From NCBI GenBank assembly GCA_016702545.1, contig JADJDT010000012.1:1-49077 (forward strand): DNA of 49,077 nucleotides, read 5' to 3'. A model generated the notes under the pieces. That model saw only the letters and a program-made list of their open reading frames with translations, was not told the DNA's origin and made no database searches. Positions within the stretch are counted from its first letter, which is position 1. The number at the start of each line of letters is the position of its first letter. The position numbers and the translations under genes were made by a program. Below, piece by piece: positions 38,816-47,053 of the stretch. Origin of the DNA: Pseudomonadota bacterium. Lineage in GTDB: Bacteria; Myxococcota_A; Polyangia; GCA-2747355.

Positions 38816-41800
38816 CTAGCCAGCGACGAGGTTGAGCAGGCGACCGGGGACCAGCACGGCCTTGTGGATCGTGAGGCCCTGCAAATGCTTGGCGATCTTC
38901 GGATCGGCCTCGGCGGCGGCGCGCACGGCGGCGAGATCGGCGGCGACAGGCACCCGAACGCGGCCGCGGGTCTTGCCGCTGACCTGCACGACCAGCTCGA
39001 CCTCGTCGACGACCAGCAGCGCCGGGTCGTAGCGGGGCCAGGGCGCGTAGGCCAGCGAGCGCTCGTGCCCGAGCAGCTGCCACAGCTCCTCGGCGACGTG
39101 GGGCGCGAAGGGCGCCAGCATCAAGACCAGCGGCTCGGCGACCTCGCGCGGCAGCGTGGCGCGGCCGACCAGCACGTTGTTGAGCTCGATCAGCGCGGCC
39201 AGGGCCGTGTTGAAGCGCAGGCGGTCGAGGTCCTCGGTCACGCGCTTGATCGTCTGGTGCAGCAGGCGCCGCAGCTCGGCGTCCGCGGGCGTCTCCACCA
39301 GGCACGCGCCATCGGGCGCCTCGCCCTCGCCGCAGACGTTGCGCCAAACGCGGTGCAGAAAGCGATGCACCCCGATGATGTCGCGCGTATTCCAAGGCTT
39401 GGAGACCTCGAGCGGCCCCATGTACATCTCGTAGAGGCGCAGCGTGTCGCAGCCGTACTCCTTGAACATCTCATCGGGCGTGACGGCGTTCTTGAGCGAC
39501 TTGCCCATCTTGCCGTACTCGCGCCGCACGACCTGCCCGCGATAGTAGAACGCCCCGTCCCGCTCCTCGACCTCGGCGGCCGGCACATAGACCCCACGCT
39601 CGTCGGTGAAGGCGGCGGCGAGGATGTAGCCCTGGTTGAACAGGCGGCCGAAGGGCTCGGGCGTCGAGACGTGGCCCAGGTCGTAGAGCACCTTGTGCCA
39701 GAAGCGCGCATAGAGCAGGTGCAGCACCGCGTGCTCGGCACCGCCGACATAGAGGTCGACGCCGCCGGCGCGCGCGGGCGTGGTCAGCGCGGGCGCGCTC
39801 GTCGACTCTGTTGCGGGCGACGTTGCGGGCTCGGCCGCCGCCGCGGGCGGGCTCATCCAGTAATGCTCGGCCGCGGCCGCGGCCAGCGCCTGGTCGTTGC
39901 GCGGGTCGAGGAAGCGCAGGTAGTACCAGCACGAGCCGGCCCACTGGGGCATCGTGTTCAGCTCACGCGTGTAGCGCACGCCGTCGCGGACCACCGCGCG
40001 CCAGCTCTCCGGCGCGCGTCCCAGCGAGGGCTGCGGCGGACGCGAGAGGTCCTCGTCGACCACGGGGCGGAAATCGTCCATCGGCGGCAGCGCGACCGGC
40101 AGCTCGTGCTCCGGCACGGGCTCGGTCTCGCCGTCCGGGCCGTGCAGCACCGGGAAGGGCTCGCCCCAATAACGCTGGCGCGAGAACAGCCAGTCGCGCA
40201 GCTTGTACTGCACCTGCCCGCTGCCGATGCCGCGGCGCTCCAGCCAGGCCGTGACCGCGTGCTTCGCCTCCGCGGTCGGCAGCCCATCGAGGACCAGCTC
40301 GCCGTGCCGCGACTGGACGCTCTCGCCCTCACCAACGTAAGGGACGCCGTAGTCGCCGACGTGGGCCAGGTAGTCCTCACGCGACGGTGCCGCGCGCCCC
40401 GCGGCGGCCCCTTGTTCCGCGATCCAGGCGGCGGGCGGCAGCACCACGGCGCGCAGCGGCAGGCCGCAGGCGCGCGCGAAGTCGAAATCGCGCTGATCGT
40501 GCGCCGGCACGGCCATGATCGCGCCCGTGCCGTAACCCATCAGCACGTAGTCCGCGATCCAGATCGGCAGGCGCGCGCCGTTGACCGGGTTGATCGCGCA
40601 GGCGCCGGTCGCCACCCCGGTCTTGGTCTTGCCCTCAGCCTGACCGGACTGCCGATCGAGCTCGCTGCGGCGCGCCGTGGCGGCGCGATAGGCCTCGACC
40701 GCCGCGCGCTGGCCGGGCGTCGTGAGCTGCGGCACCAGCGGATGCTCGGGCGCGAGCACCATGTACGTCGCGCCGAAGAGCGTATCCGGGCGCGTGGTGA
40801 AGACGCGAATCGGCTCGGGCGCTGTCGTACCGGCAGCAGCGCCGGCAGCGGCAGCGGCGGGCGCGTCGAGCGCGAAGTCGACCAGCGCGCCCTCGCTACG
40901 GCCGATCCAGTTGCGCTGCATCAGCTTGATCGGCTCCGGCCACTCCACCCCGTCGAGGTCGGCGATCAAGCGCTCGGCGTAGGCGGTGATGCGGAGCATC
41001 CACTGCTTGAGCGGGCGCTTGAGCACCGGGTGGTTGCCGCGCTCGGAGCGGCCGTCCGCCGTGACCTCCTCGTTGGCCAGCACGGTGCCGAGGGCCGGGC
41101 ACCAGTTGACGGCCACCTCGGCCAGGTAGGCCAGGCGCTGCTGGTCGAGCACGCTTCGTTGCTCGACCGCCGTCAGCGTGGCCCAGGGGCGGGTGGTCGC
41201 GGCGCTGCCCGGGGTCGCGGCGCTGCCCGGGAGCGGCGCTGCGACGACGCGCAGGTCGTCGGTCACGACCCGCTCACCGCGGGCGAGGCGCTGCTCCAAC
41301 TCGGCGATCGGACGCGCGCGCCCGGCCTCGAGGTCGAAGTAGCTGCCGTAGAGCTGGAGGAAGATCCACTGCGTCCAGCGGTAGTAGTCGGCGTCGGTCG
41401 TGGCGAGCTCGCGCTCCCAGTCGTAGCTCAGACCGAAGGCCAAGAGCTGGCGCCGCATGTTGGCGATGTTGCGCTCGGTGGTCGCGCGCGGATGGACCCC
41501 GTGCTCGATCGCGTACTGCTCGGCCGGCAGGCCGAAGGCGTCGAAGCCCATCGGATGCAGCACATTGCTACCGGTCATCCGCTTGTAGCGCGCGACGATG
41601 TCGGTCGCGATGTAGCCCAGCGGGTGGCCGACGTGCAGCCCGGCGCCCGAGGGGTAGGGAAACATGTCGAGCACGTAGAACTTCGGCTTGCGCGGATCGA
41701 AGTCCGGGTCGCCCGGGTTGGGCGTGCGAAACGTGCGTTGCTCCGCCCACCGCTGCTGCCATTTCGCTTCGACTGCGACGAAATCGTAAGAGCGTGCCAT
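38816..41800 (-). CDS. leuS: leucyl-tRNA synthetase
   Basis: The class I synthetase of 994 residues charges tRNA-Leu. The start at 41,800 (MARSYDFVAVEAKWQQRW) fits the family. The HIGH motif is HVGH at 56-59 (PYPSGAGLHVGHPLGY). The editing domain includes TRPDTLFGATYMVLAPEHPL, and MSKS reads KMGKSLKNAV at about residue 763. The C-terminal anticodon-binding part ends with VQVSGKTRGRVRVPV and the LeuS end IHKAVLVPGRLLNLVAG. It is about 130 residues longer than E. coli LeuS because of Ala/Pro-rich inserts, for instance PPAAAAEPATSPATESTSAP. The gene is intact and follows the FHA regulator on the same strand after 105 bp. Confidence 0.96.
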   Translation of the reverse strand: MARSYDFVAVEAKWQQRWAEQRTFRTPNPGDPDFDPRKPKFYVLDMFPYPSGAGLHVGHPLGYIATDIVARYKRMTGSNVLHPMGFDAFGLPAEQYAIEHGVHPRATTERNIANMRRQLLAFGLSYDWERELATTDADYYRWTQWIFLQLYGSYFDLEAGRARPIAELEQRLARGERVVTDDLRVVAAPLPGSAATPGSAATTRPWATLTAVEQRSVLDQQRLAYLAEVAVNWCPALGTVLANEEVTADGRSERGNHPVLKRPLKQWMLRITAYAERLIADLDGVEWPEPIKLMQRNWIGRSEGALVDFALDAPAAAAAGAAAGTTAPEPIRVFTTRPDTLFGATYMVLAPEHPLVPQLTTPGQRAAVEAYRAATARRSELDRQSGQAEGKTKTGVATGACAINPVNGARLPIWIADYVLMGYGTGAIMAVPAHDQRDFDFARACGLPLRAVVLPPAAWIAEQGAAAGRAAPSREDYLAHVGDYGVPYVGEGESVQSRHGELVLDGLPTAEAKHAVTAWLERRGIGSGQVQYKLRDWLFSRQRYWGEPFPVLHGPDGETEPVPEHELPVALPPMDDFRPVVDEDLSRPPQPSLGRAPESWRAVVRDGVRYTRELNTMPQWAGSCWYYLRFLDPRNDQALAAAAAEHYWMSPPAAAAEPATSPATESTSAPALTTPARAGGVDLYVGGAEHAVLHLLYARFWHKVLYDLGHVSTPEPFGRLFNQGYILAAAFTDERGVYVPAAEVEERDGAFYYRGQVVRREYGKMGKSLKNAVTPDEMFKEYGCDTLRLYEMYMGPLEVSKPWNTRDIIGVHRFLHRVWRNVCGEGEAPDGACLVETPADAELRRLLHQTIKRVTEDLDRLRFNTALAALIELNNVLVGRATLPREVAEPLVLMLAPFAPHVAEELWQLLGHERSLAYAPWPRYDPALLVVDEVELVVQVSGKTRGRVRVPVAADLAAVRAAAEADPKIAKHLQGLTIHKAVLVPGRLLNLVAG

Positions 41801-41905
41801 GGCGCGCGTTGTAGCCCCGCGCGAGCAAGGGGTCAACGGCACCCCGGGCAACCCGGCCCCCCGGGGCAAGCGACGCGGCGCGATCGGGCCCCCGGGACGC
41901 CTTGG

Positions 41906-43276
41906 TCAGCGTGTGGGCGTGATGCCGTGCTTGAGCAGCAAGCGTGAGAGGTAGGTCCGATCGGTCTGGGCCAGGCGCGCGGCCTGCGAGATGTTGCCAG
42001 CGGTTTGGCGCAGCAGGGCCTCGAGGTAGGCGCGTTCGAAGCGGCCGACGGCCTGCTCCTTGGCGTCCTTGAACGACACACCGAGGTCCAGCGCCAGACT
42101 GCTGGCCGGCGCAGGCTCGGCCGCGCTGCCGTCCCCTGCGACGATTGCCGACGGCGGACCGAGCGTCTCGGCGGCACCCAGCGCGAGGCGACGCAGGTGA
42201 TTGCGCAGCTCGCGCACGTTGCCTGGCCAGGCGTAGCCGCGCAGCTGCTCGCTGAGCGCCGGATCGATCGTCACCCGACCTGCGGCACCCAGCTCGTCGA
42301 GCAGCAGGCGCGCCAGCGGCTCGAGATCGTCGGGTCGCTCGCGCAGCGGCGGCATCCGTACCTGGACCACGGAGAGCCGGTAGTAGAGGTCGGCGCGGAA
42401 GGCCCCGCGGTTGATCTCCTCTTCCAGACAGCGGTTGGTCGCCGCGATGATCCGCAGATCGAGCGCCAGGTCCCGGCCGCCGCCCACGCGCCGGATCGTC
42501 CGCTGCTCGACCGCGCGCAGCAACCGCGTTTGCAGCTCCAGCGGCAGCTCGCCGATCTCGTCGAGGAAGATCGTCCCGCCCTGGGCGCGCTCGAACGCGC
42601 CGGCGTAGTCGCTGTGCGCCGAGGTGAAGGCGCCGCGCGCGTGGCCGAAGAGCTCGCTCTCCAGCAGGTTGGGCGGGATGGCCCCGCAGTCGACGACAAC
42701 GAAGGGTCGCTGCGCGCGCGGGCTGCGCTCGGCGATCGACTGGGCGCAGAACTCCTTGCCCGTGCCGGTCTCGCCGGTGATTAGCACCGTCTCGTCGGTG
42801 GGCGCGACGCGCTCGAGCAGCGCGAAGATCGCGCGCATCGCCGGGCTGACGCCGATCAGCCGGCCGAAGGCGGGCAACGGGCTGAGCGGCTCGGCGACCT
42901 GCTCCGCGAGCGTCTCGACGCGCAGCTCGGAGCGACCGACCTGCACCAGCGTGCCCGAGGGCACCAGCGCCTCCTGCAAGCGCACCCTGCCGGCGAGCCA
43001 GCTGCCATTGGTCGAGGCCAGGTCGCGCAGCGCGATGCCCTCGGCGCGCGGGGTGATCGCCAGGTGAATGCGCGAGACAGCCTCGTCGCGTAGCTGCAGC
43101 GTGGTGCCGGGCTGCGTGCCCACGTGGGCCAAGCGGGCCTCGGTCACCACCACCGTACCGGCATCGACGCCGGCCACGACCTCGAGCCGCAGCTTGGGGT
43201 GCAGCAGCGCCTGGGTCGGCGCGCCGATCACCGCCGTCTGCTCGTCCCGCGCGGGCTGGTCGAAATCACCGTTCAT
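41906..43276 (-). CDS. FHA-domain sigma-54-dependent transcriptional activator
   Basis: The 456-residue regulator has an FHA phosphothreonine-binding domain at about 30-120 (EAVSRIHLAI, DLASTNGSWLAG) in place of a receiver. An AAA+ domain follows: Walker A GETGTGKE (168-175), GAFTSA (215-220) and Walker B TIFLDEIGE (235-243), then LYYRLSVVQVRMPPLRER and YAWPGNVRELRN. The C-terminal Fis-type HTH reads ALLRQTAGNISQAARLAQTD. The sigma-54-contact loop is GAFTSA rather than GAFTGA. FHA-sigma-54 activators are typical of Myxococcota and respond to Ser/Thr kinases. No kinase is adjacent. Confidence 0.93.
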   Translation of the reverse strand: MNGDFDQPARDEQTAVIGAPTQALLHPKLRLEVVAGVDAGTVVVTEARLAHVGTQPGTTLQLRDEAVSRIHLAITPRAEGIALRDLASTNGSWLAGRVRLQEALVPSGTLVQVGRSELRVETLAEQVAEPLSPLPAFGRLIGVSPAMRAIFALLERVAPTDETVLITGETGTGKEFCAQSIAERSPRAQRPFVVVDCGAIPPNLLESELFGHARGAFTSAHSDYAGAFERAQGGTIFLDEIGELPLELQTRLLRAVEQRTIRRVGGGRDLALDLRIIAATNRCLEEEINRGAFRADLYYRLSVVQVRMPPLRERPDDLEPLARLLLDELGAAGRVTIDPALSEQLRGYAWPGNVRELRNHLRRLALGAAETLGPPSAIVAGDGSAAEPAPASSLALDLGVSFKDAKEQAVGRFERAYLEALLRQTAGNISQAARLAQTDRTYLSRLLLKHGITPTR

Positions 43277-43328
43277 CGGTCGCCGCTCCAGCGAACAATG
43301 CCACAGGGCGTCCGCGCCGTCGCTCTGA

Positions 43329-43488
43329 GGGCCCGCCGCAAAATGACCAGGTCGTTTTGGCCGCCGAATGCATCCCGCCAGGCTGCGTTGCAGCTCCTCG
43401 CAATACCACGGGTATGACTTCGTCGCTGCGCCTTGCCCGGCGGGCGCCCCGGCGCCCAAATTCGCCTGCCTATTTTTGCGGCGGGCCC
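43329..43488. repeat. 160-bp fold-back element with perfect 15-bp ends
   Basis: GGGCCCGCCGCAAAA (43,329-43,343) and its exact inverse complement (43,474-43,488) bracket a nearly self-complementary interior. CCCGCC pairs with GGCGGG, GCAGC with GCTGC, and ATACC-ACG-GGTAT forms the apex (about 43,403-43,415). The whole can fold into one long imperfect hairpin. It lies between the RidA stop and the FHA regulator start. It may be a MITE-like or REP-type fold-back, or a strong terminator for ridA. Confidence 0.65.
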
Positions 43489-43814
43489 TTACGCGACGAC
43501 GCCGTCGGCCTCGACCTCGATCAGCCAGTCGTCGCCGATCAGGCCCGAGACCTCGACGAAGGTGCAGGCCGGGCGGATGGCGCCGAAGATCTCGCCGTGG
43601 GCGCGGGCCGCCTCCTTCCAAGGCGAGATGTCACGCAGCATCAGGCGCGTCCGGATCACGCTCTCGAGGCCACCACCCGCGCGCTCCAGGGCCTCGCGGA
43701 TGATCTCCAGGAGGCAGCAGCGTGTTTTCCCGTAAAGGCGCCGTGGCGGGCCGTGCTGCCGTCCGGGGCCATCGGCACGGTGCCGGACCCGGCAATCCAC
43801 GACCCCTCGGGCAT
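43489..43814 (-). pseudogene. RidA (YjgF/UK114) family protein, frameshifted
   Basis: The C-terminal two thirds is clear: LLEIIREALERAGGGLESVI, RTRLMLRDISPWKEAARAHG, IFGAIRPACTFVEVSGL (with the family's conserved Arg) and IEVEADGVVA. The N-terminal part lies in another frame, from ATG 43814: GSGTVPMAPDGSTARHGAFT. The shift is near 43,725-43,735. RidA proteins deaminate reactive imine/enamine intermediates of PLP enzymes. About ten residues of the usual N-terminus also seem missing. The ridA stop immediately abuts the fold-back element. Confidence 0.75.
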
Positions 43815-44143
43815 CAACCCGGACACCCTCGCGCATCAACCCGAGGGTCCTGCCGAGGGTCCTCCGCGCGGGTGAGGGTCCTCCGCGCCCCTGCGATGTC
43901 CATCGCTCAGCCTGTTTCCGATTCCACCGTTATGCGCGCGCGGTAACAAGGTGATGAACGAGGAGGTCCGACGACGTTTGGGAAGGCACGCATTGGCTGA
44001 CCTCACCGAGGAGACGGCCCGGGCATGCAAAGCATCCGCGTTGCGACCCTGGGCTGTGCGGGACAACCGACACGTGCCCTCATGGCAAAGCGGCGACGAA
44101 CGCGGCAGGGCTGTCGGCAGCAGCACCTCGCCACCGTTTCAAC
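43815..44143. other. no assignable gene; short repeats
   Basis: Close repeats of GAGGGTCCT(C/G)C lie at about 43,845-43,885, together with two CATCAACCCG boxes (43,812 and 43,839) that resemble, inverted, the REP-like motif around the RAYT gene. An ATG-led frame at 43,951-44,157 lacks family resemblance and is not called. Confidence 0.4.
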
Positions 44144-44175
44144 GGCGAGCACGCTAACAGGCGAGCACGCTAACA
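44144..44175 (+). repeat. 16-bp direct repeat in front of a three-gene operon
   Basis: GGCGAGCACGCTAACA occurs twice without a gap (44,144-44,159 and 44,160-44,175), 38 bp before the first ATG of the operon. This is the right place for a regulator-binding site or a promoter element, though simple tandem duplication is equally possible. Confidence 0.7.
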
Positions 44176-44212
44176 TTGCCCTGGATGCACCGCGTAGCGT
44201 ACCGTTGGGGCG

Positions 44213-44614
44213 ATGGAGAGTTATCGTTCCATGATGCAGGCAGAGGATGGAAAGCCTGCGGTCGGTGCGTCGGCCAGGCACCTGGGTGTGCGCGTACCGG
44301 CGGACATCTCGCCAGACGATCACGGCTTCGTCGTGCCTGGCGACGGTGGCATGTCGGTGGCGCCTGGATCGGCGTGGAACCTGCCGAACCATCGCCGTCC
44401 CAGGCGACTTGGTCGCGGGTCCACCGGTCCGAATGCGGACTGCGTCTACCGCATCGAAGAGCTCAGCCTCGACGGTCGGTCGCTCGCGTTGCGGCCAGAT
44501 CCGAAATGCGCAGCCGTTCACGCGTTTGTGGAGCCAGCACGTCGTGCTCCTCTGGGGATCTACATCGACAACCTTGCTGCGACACGCGACGATTGGTCGG
44601 AGTGGCGACCATGA
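44213..44614 (+). CDS. unknown protein, possible Tse2-like ADP-ribosyltransferase toxin
   Basis: The 133-residue product (or 127 from the ATG at 44,231) has no signal peptide or membrane segment. Its centre reads HGFVVPGDGGMSVAPGSAWN, LPNHRRPRRLGRGSTGPN, followed by CVYRIEELSL, SLALRPDPK and HAFVEPARRAPLGIYIDNL. The order V-x-P-G-x-GGMSV ... LP ... L-x-L-x-x-D ... HaxVEPA-x-x-P resembles, from memory, the ADP-ribosyltransferase fold of Tse2-type toxins, but this is a weak pattern match. TGA overlaps the next ATG in ATGA. A small acidic helical protein follows, as an immunity protein would. An alternative is a conserved myxobacterial protein with another role. Confidence 0.55.
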   Translation: MESYRSMMQAEDGKPAVGASARHLGVRVPADISPDDHGFVVPGDGGMSVAPGSAWNLPNHRRPRRLGRGSTGPNADCVYRIEELSLDGRSLALRPDPKCAAVHAFVEPARRAPLGIYIDNLAATRDDWSEWRP

Positions 44615-44895
44615 ACGCACGACTCTCGGCGTATCTGGAGCTCGAGTGGCTCATGCTCAAACTCGATGACGAGGCGAGCGAGGCCGCCGACTCGATCCGC
44701 GATCTCATGGACCCGCTCTGGTACTCGCTCAGCGAGAGCGACCGCGCGTATCTCGACAGCCGAGACTTCGCGAAGGCGGTGCACGGCGCGAGCATCACGT
44801 TGCACGCCGGACGGGCGCTATTTTGTACTCCGGTATCCCCTCGGTCCGTCCCGCTGCCCACCGGGCCGATCAAGCATTGGAACGAGGCTGCGTGA
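44611..44895 (+). CDS. small acidic helical protein, possible immunity partner
   Basis: I do not recognise the family. The 94-residue product begins MNARLSAYLELEWLMLKLDD and continues EASEAADSIRDLMDPLWYSL and SESDRAYLDSRD. It is rich in Glu/Asp and predicted helical by composition; the last third (ALFCTPVSPRSVPLPTGPIK) is Pro-rich. Its start codon overlaps the stop of the gene before (ATGA) and its own TGA shares one base with the next ATG (TGATG). All three genes are therefore translationally coupled. Size, charge and coupling fit an immunity protein or antitoxin, as inference from context only. Confidence 0.6.
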   Translation: MNARLSAYLELEWLMLKLDDEASEAADSIRDLMDPLWYSLSESDRAYLDSRDFAKAVHGASITLHAGRALFCTPVSPRSVPLPTGPIKHWNEAA

Positions 44896-45290
44896 TGGAA
44901 GTGCGACTGGGCACGAACACGTTCGTCGACTGTGGCATCGTCATCGGTGTTGCTGGCACGCCCCTCCTGCAGGTCGCCACCGCGCCTCTGCGCATCACGA
45001 TGAAGACGCCGGCCGGATCTCCGAGTGTACCCGTGGACGTTACCGAGAACGTGCCCCAAAACGGAAGCGTGACCGTGCGTCACGGCGACACGTCCGTGTC
45101 CATCCTCTACAACGACGAGATCGCGCTCTGCGTGGCTGTCGAAATCGAGGCTGAGACCGTCCTCGTTCGCTTGGACCTTCGACCGATCGGCATCAACGTT
45201 TACGACGATGCCAACGGCTTGCACGTCGGGCAGAACGCCTTTGCCCGCAACCGCATCGCATCGGCCGCCGTGGGCCTGCAGCTCGGGTAG
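44895..45290 (+). CDS. beta-rich protein of unknown function, third gene of coupled operon
   Basis: The 131-residue product shows alternating hydrophobic residues throughout: MEVRLGTNTFVDCGIVIGVA, PLLQVATAPLRITMKTP, GSVTVRHGDTSVSILYND, IALCVAVEIEAETVLVRLDL, GLHVGQNAFARNRIAS. This suggests an all-beta fold. There is no signal peptide. It shares one base with the previous stop codon. I know no homologous family by sight. In a toxin-immunity operon the third gene could be an accessory or second immunity factor, but nothing in the sequence shows it. Confidence 0.6.
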   Translation: MEVRLGTNTFVDCGIVIGVAGTPLLQVATAPLRITMKTPAGSPSVPVDVTENVPQNGSVTVRHGDTSVSILYNDEIALCVAVEIEAETVLVRLDLRPIGINVYDDANGLHVGQNAFARNRIASAAVGLQLG

Positions 45291-45394
45291 GGCTGGGCGA
45301 CTCTCGGTGCGAGCCGTGCGCGTGGCGCTGGCGCTGCACCGCCGCGATGCTCCAGCTGGATCCCGTACCGGTGCGTAGCCCACGCGCGTTGATG

Positions 45395-45466
45395 CCGGCG
45401 GGCCGCACCCGGGTTGATGTGGCAGCGGGGCCGGCGGGCCGCACCCGGGTTGATGTGCCAGCGGCA
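45395..45466. repeat. 36-bp tandem repeat with REP-like core, upstream of RAYT gene
   Basis: Two units with a 36-bp period each contain CCGCACCCGGGTTGATG (45,403-45,419 and 45,439-45,455). The inverse complement with one mismatch is found downstream of the transposase at 46,824-46,840. The 407 bp between 45,291 and 45,697 hold no gene otherwise. Confidence 0.7.
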
Positions 45467-45697
45467 TTGATGCGCCACCATGGCTGCGAGGCGGTGGTGC
45501 GCGGATGGGATGTGAACCGGACGGGAGAGACCGGTAGCCAAGGCAGGCCGACGGGGGCAGCGCCGCGCGAGCCCAGGGGCCGGTTCTCGGCGGGCCCGGA
45601 CCGGGGTTCCGGACGAGGCGGCGTGCCGAGCACTGCAACCCCGTGACCTTTCACCCTACGGGCTCAGGCCCAGCGCTTGCTGACGTCCAGGCGCGGC

Positions 45698-46597
45698 ATG
45701 AGCCTCCCCCGTCCGGTGATCGCCGGAGAGACAGTGATGATCACGCGTCGCTGCTCGCAGCGGCAGTTCTTGCTGCGGCCCTCGTCCGCCGTCAACGCGA
45801 TCGTCGGGTATTGCCTGGCCGTGGCAGCGAAGCGCTACGGCGTCCAGGTTCACGCCTTCTGCGTGCTCTCCAACCATCTCCATCTCGTGGTCACCGACGT
45901 CGACGGCAAGCGGCCAGAGTTCTGCCGCTGGTTGTTCGAGTTCACGGCAAAGTGCCTCAACGCGCACTGGGGGCGTTGGGAGAACCTCTGGGCCAGCGAG
46001 CCGCCCTCGGTGGTCCGCCTCGTCGACGCCGACGCCCAGCTCGGAAAGGCCGTCTACACGTTGACCAATGCCGTCGCGGCGGGCCTGGTCACCGAGCACC
46101 ATCACTGGCCCGGTCTCGTCAGCCTACCAGCGCGGATCGGGCGCACCCTGCCCTTCAAGCGTCCCAAGGGCTTCTTCCGCGGCAAGGGCCCTTTGCCCGA
46201 GCAGGCCGCGCTGGCCGTCGCGCCGCTGCCCGCCTTCGCGCACCTGCCGCACGAGCGTTACGCCGCGTTGTTGAGCGACGCCGTCGCCGCCCGCGAGGCC
46301 GAGCTTGCGAATGAGCGTCGCGCCAAAGGGAGGGGCGTGCTCGGCCGCCGCGGCGTGCTGCGGCAATCCGCCTTCGACACACCGTCGCGCGCTGAGCCAC
46401 GGCGCCAGCTGAGTCCGCGCGTGGCCGGCGGCAACAAGTGGGCTCGCATCGAGGCGCTGCAGCGACTCCGCGACTTCGTCATCGGCTATCGTGACGCCTG
46501 GCACCGCTGGCGCGCCGGCGACCGCGACGCCATGTTCCCCTTCGGCACCTGGGCCCTTCGCCTCCACGCAGGCGTTTGCTGTGCCCAGCCACCCTGA
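45698..46597 (+). CDS. REP-associated tyrosine transposase (RAYT, Y1/IS200-like)
   Basis: The 299-residue product begins MSLPRPVIAGETVMITRRCS and shows the Y1_Tnp pattern: QFLLRPSSAVNAIVGYCLAV, then VHAFCVLSNHLHLVVTDVDG with the HUH motif as HLH. FCRWLFEFTAKCLNAHWGR follows, then AVYTLTNAVAAGLV with the nucleophile Tyr. Long C-terminal extensions without the IS200 ends are usual for RAYT proteins, which handle REP palindromes as domesticated single-strand transposases. Inverted REP-like repeats lie on both sides. All key residues are present and the frame is intact, so it could be active. Confidence 0.85.
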   Translation: MSLPRPVIAGETVMITRRCSQRQFLLRPSSAVNAIVGYCLAVAAKRYGVQVHAFCVLSNHLHLVVTDVDGKRPEFCRWLFEFTAKCLNAHWGRWENLWASEPPSVVRLVDADAQLGKAVYTLTNAVAAGLVTEHHHWPGLVSLPARIGRTLPFKRPKGFFRGKGPLPEQAALAVAPLPAFAHLPHERYAALLSDAVAAREAELANERRAKGRGVLGRRGVLRQSAFDTPSRAEPRRQLSPRVAGGNKWARIEALQRLRDFVIGYRDAWHRWRAGDRDAMFPFGTWALRLHAGVCCAQPP

Positions 46598-46823
46598 CGC
46601 GCCGTCGCGTCCGGGCTCTGCTCTCCGCGCCCCTTGCTGCCCACGCCTCGCCGCGCTGAGCCAGGAGAGCTGCACCCGTAGCGCGTCTACAGGCGTCCGC
46701 TCACCCGGCTCAAGGGACCGATTCAAACAGCGCGTGGCCCGACGTGGGCCGCGCGTCCACCCCATCACCCGCCTGCGCTCACCCCGAGCCCGCTGTCGGC
46801 CGTGGCACCGAGCATCCGCGCAC
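46598..46823. other. no gene seen downstream of RAYT
   Basis: This GC-rich intergenic DNA has no reading frame I can support. REP-like repeats begin directly after it. Confidence 0.4.
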
Positions 46824-46923
46824 CATCATCCCGGGTGCGGACCCTCGGTGCCCATACCATCCCCGGTGGGGCGCCCGCTCGGGCGCCCGCTCGGGCCCGA
46901 AACCATCCCCGGTGGGGCGCCCG
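46824..46923. repeat. REP-like repeats downstream of RAYT gene
   Basis: CATCATCCCGGGTGCGG (46,824-46,840) is the inverted form of the upstream core. A 22-bp sequence starting ACCATCCCCGGTGGGG is present identically at 46,856-46,877 and 46,902-46,923, each able to pair internally (CCCC/GGGG). GCGCCCG-CT-CGGGCGC between them is a perfect 7-bp palindrome. Clusters of short palindromes next to a RAYT gene are the expected REP arrangement. Confidence 0.6.
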
Positions 46924-47053
46924 GGCCGCAGAACAGAAGGAATTCGCGAACTCTGTCCTCGTCGTTCGGCACGAAGACCTGGCGCTTGCTCCTCTTGCCA
47001 CCTGAGCACATTGCACGCTCCCTCGCGTAGGCAGAGAGGGTGGCCTGGGGCTG

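Noticed and set aside
38864..41947. A 1,027-codon open frame opposite leuS.
   Set aside because: It is the antisense shadow of leuS. The product has no motifs, while the minus strand encodes a complete synthetase with all signature motifs.
43951..44157. A 68-codon ATG-led frame before the three-gene operon.
   Set aside because: No ribosome binding site or recognisable domain, and it runs into the tandem repeat that precedes the operon; too weak to call.
45395..45466. Tandem 36-bp units considered as a minimal CRISPR array.
   Set aside because: Only two units, no spacer-like variation, no cas gene nearby, and the core recurs inverted next to a RAYT gene, which fits REP elements better.
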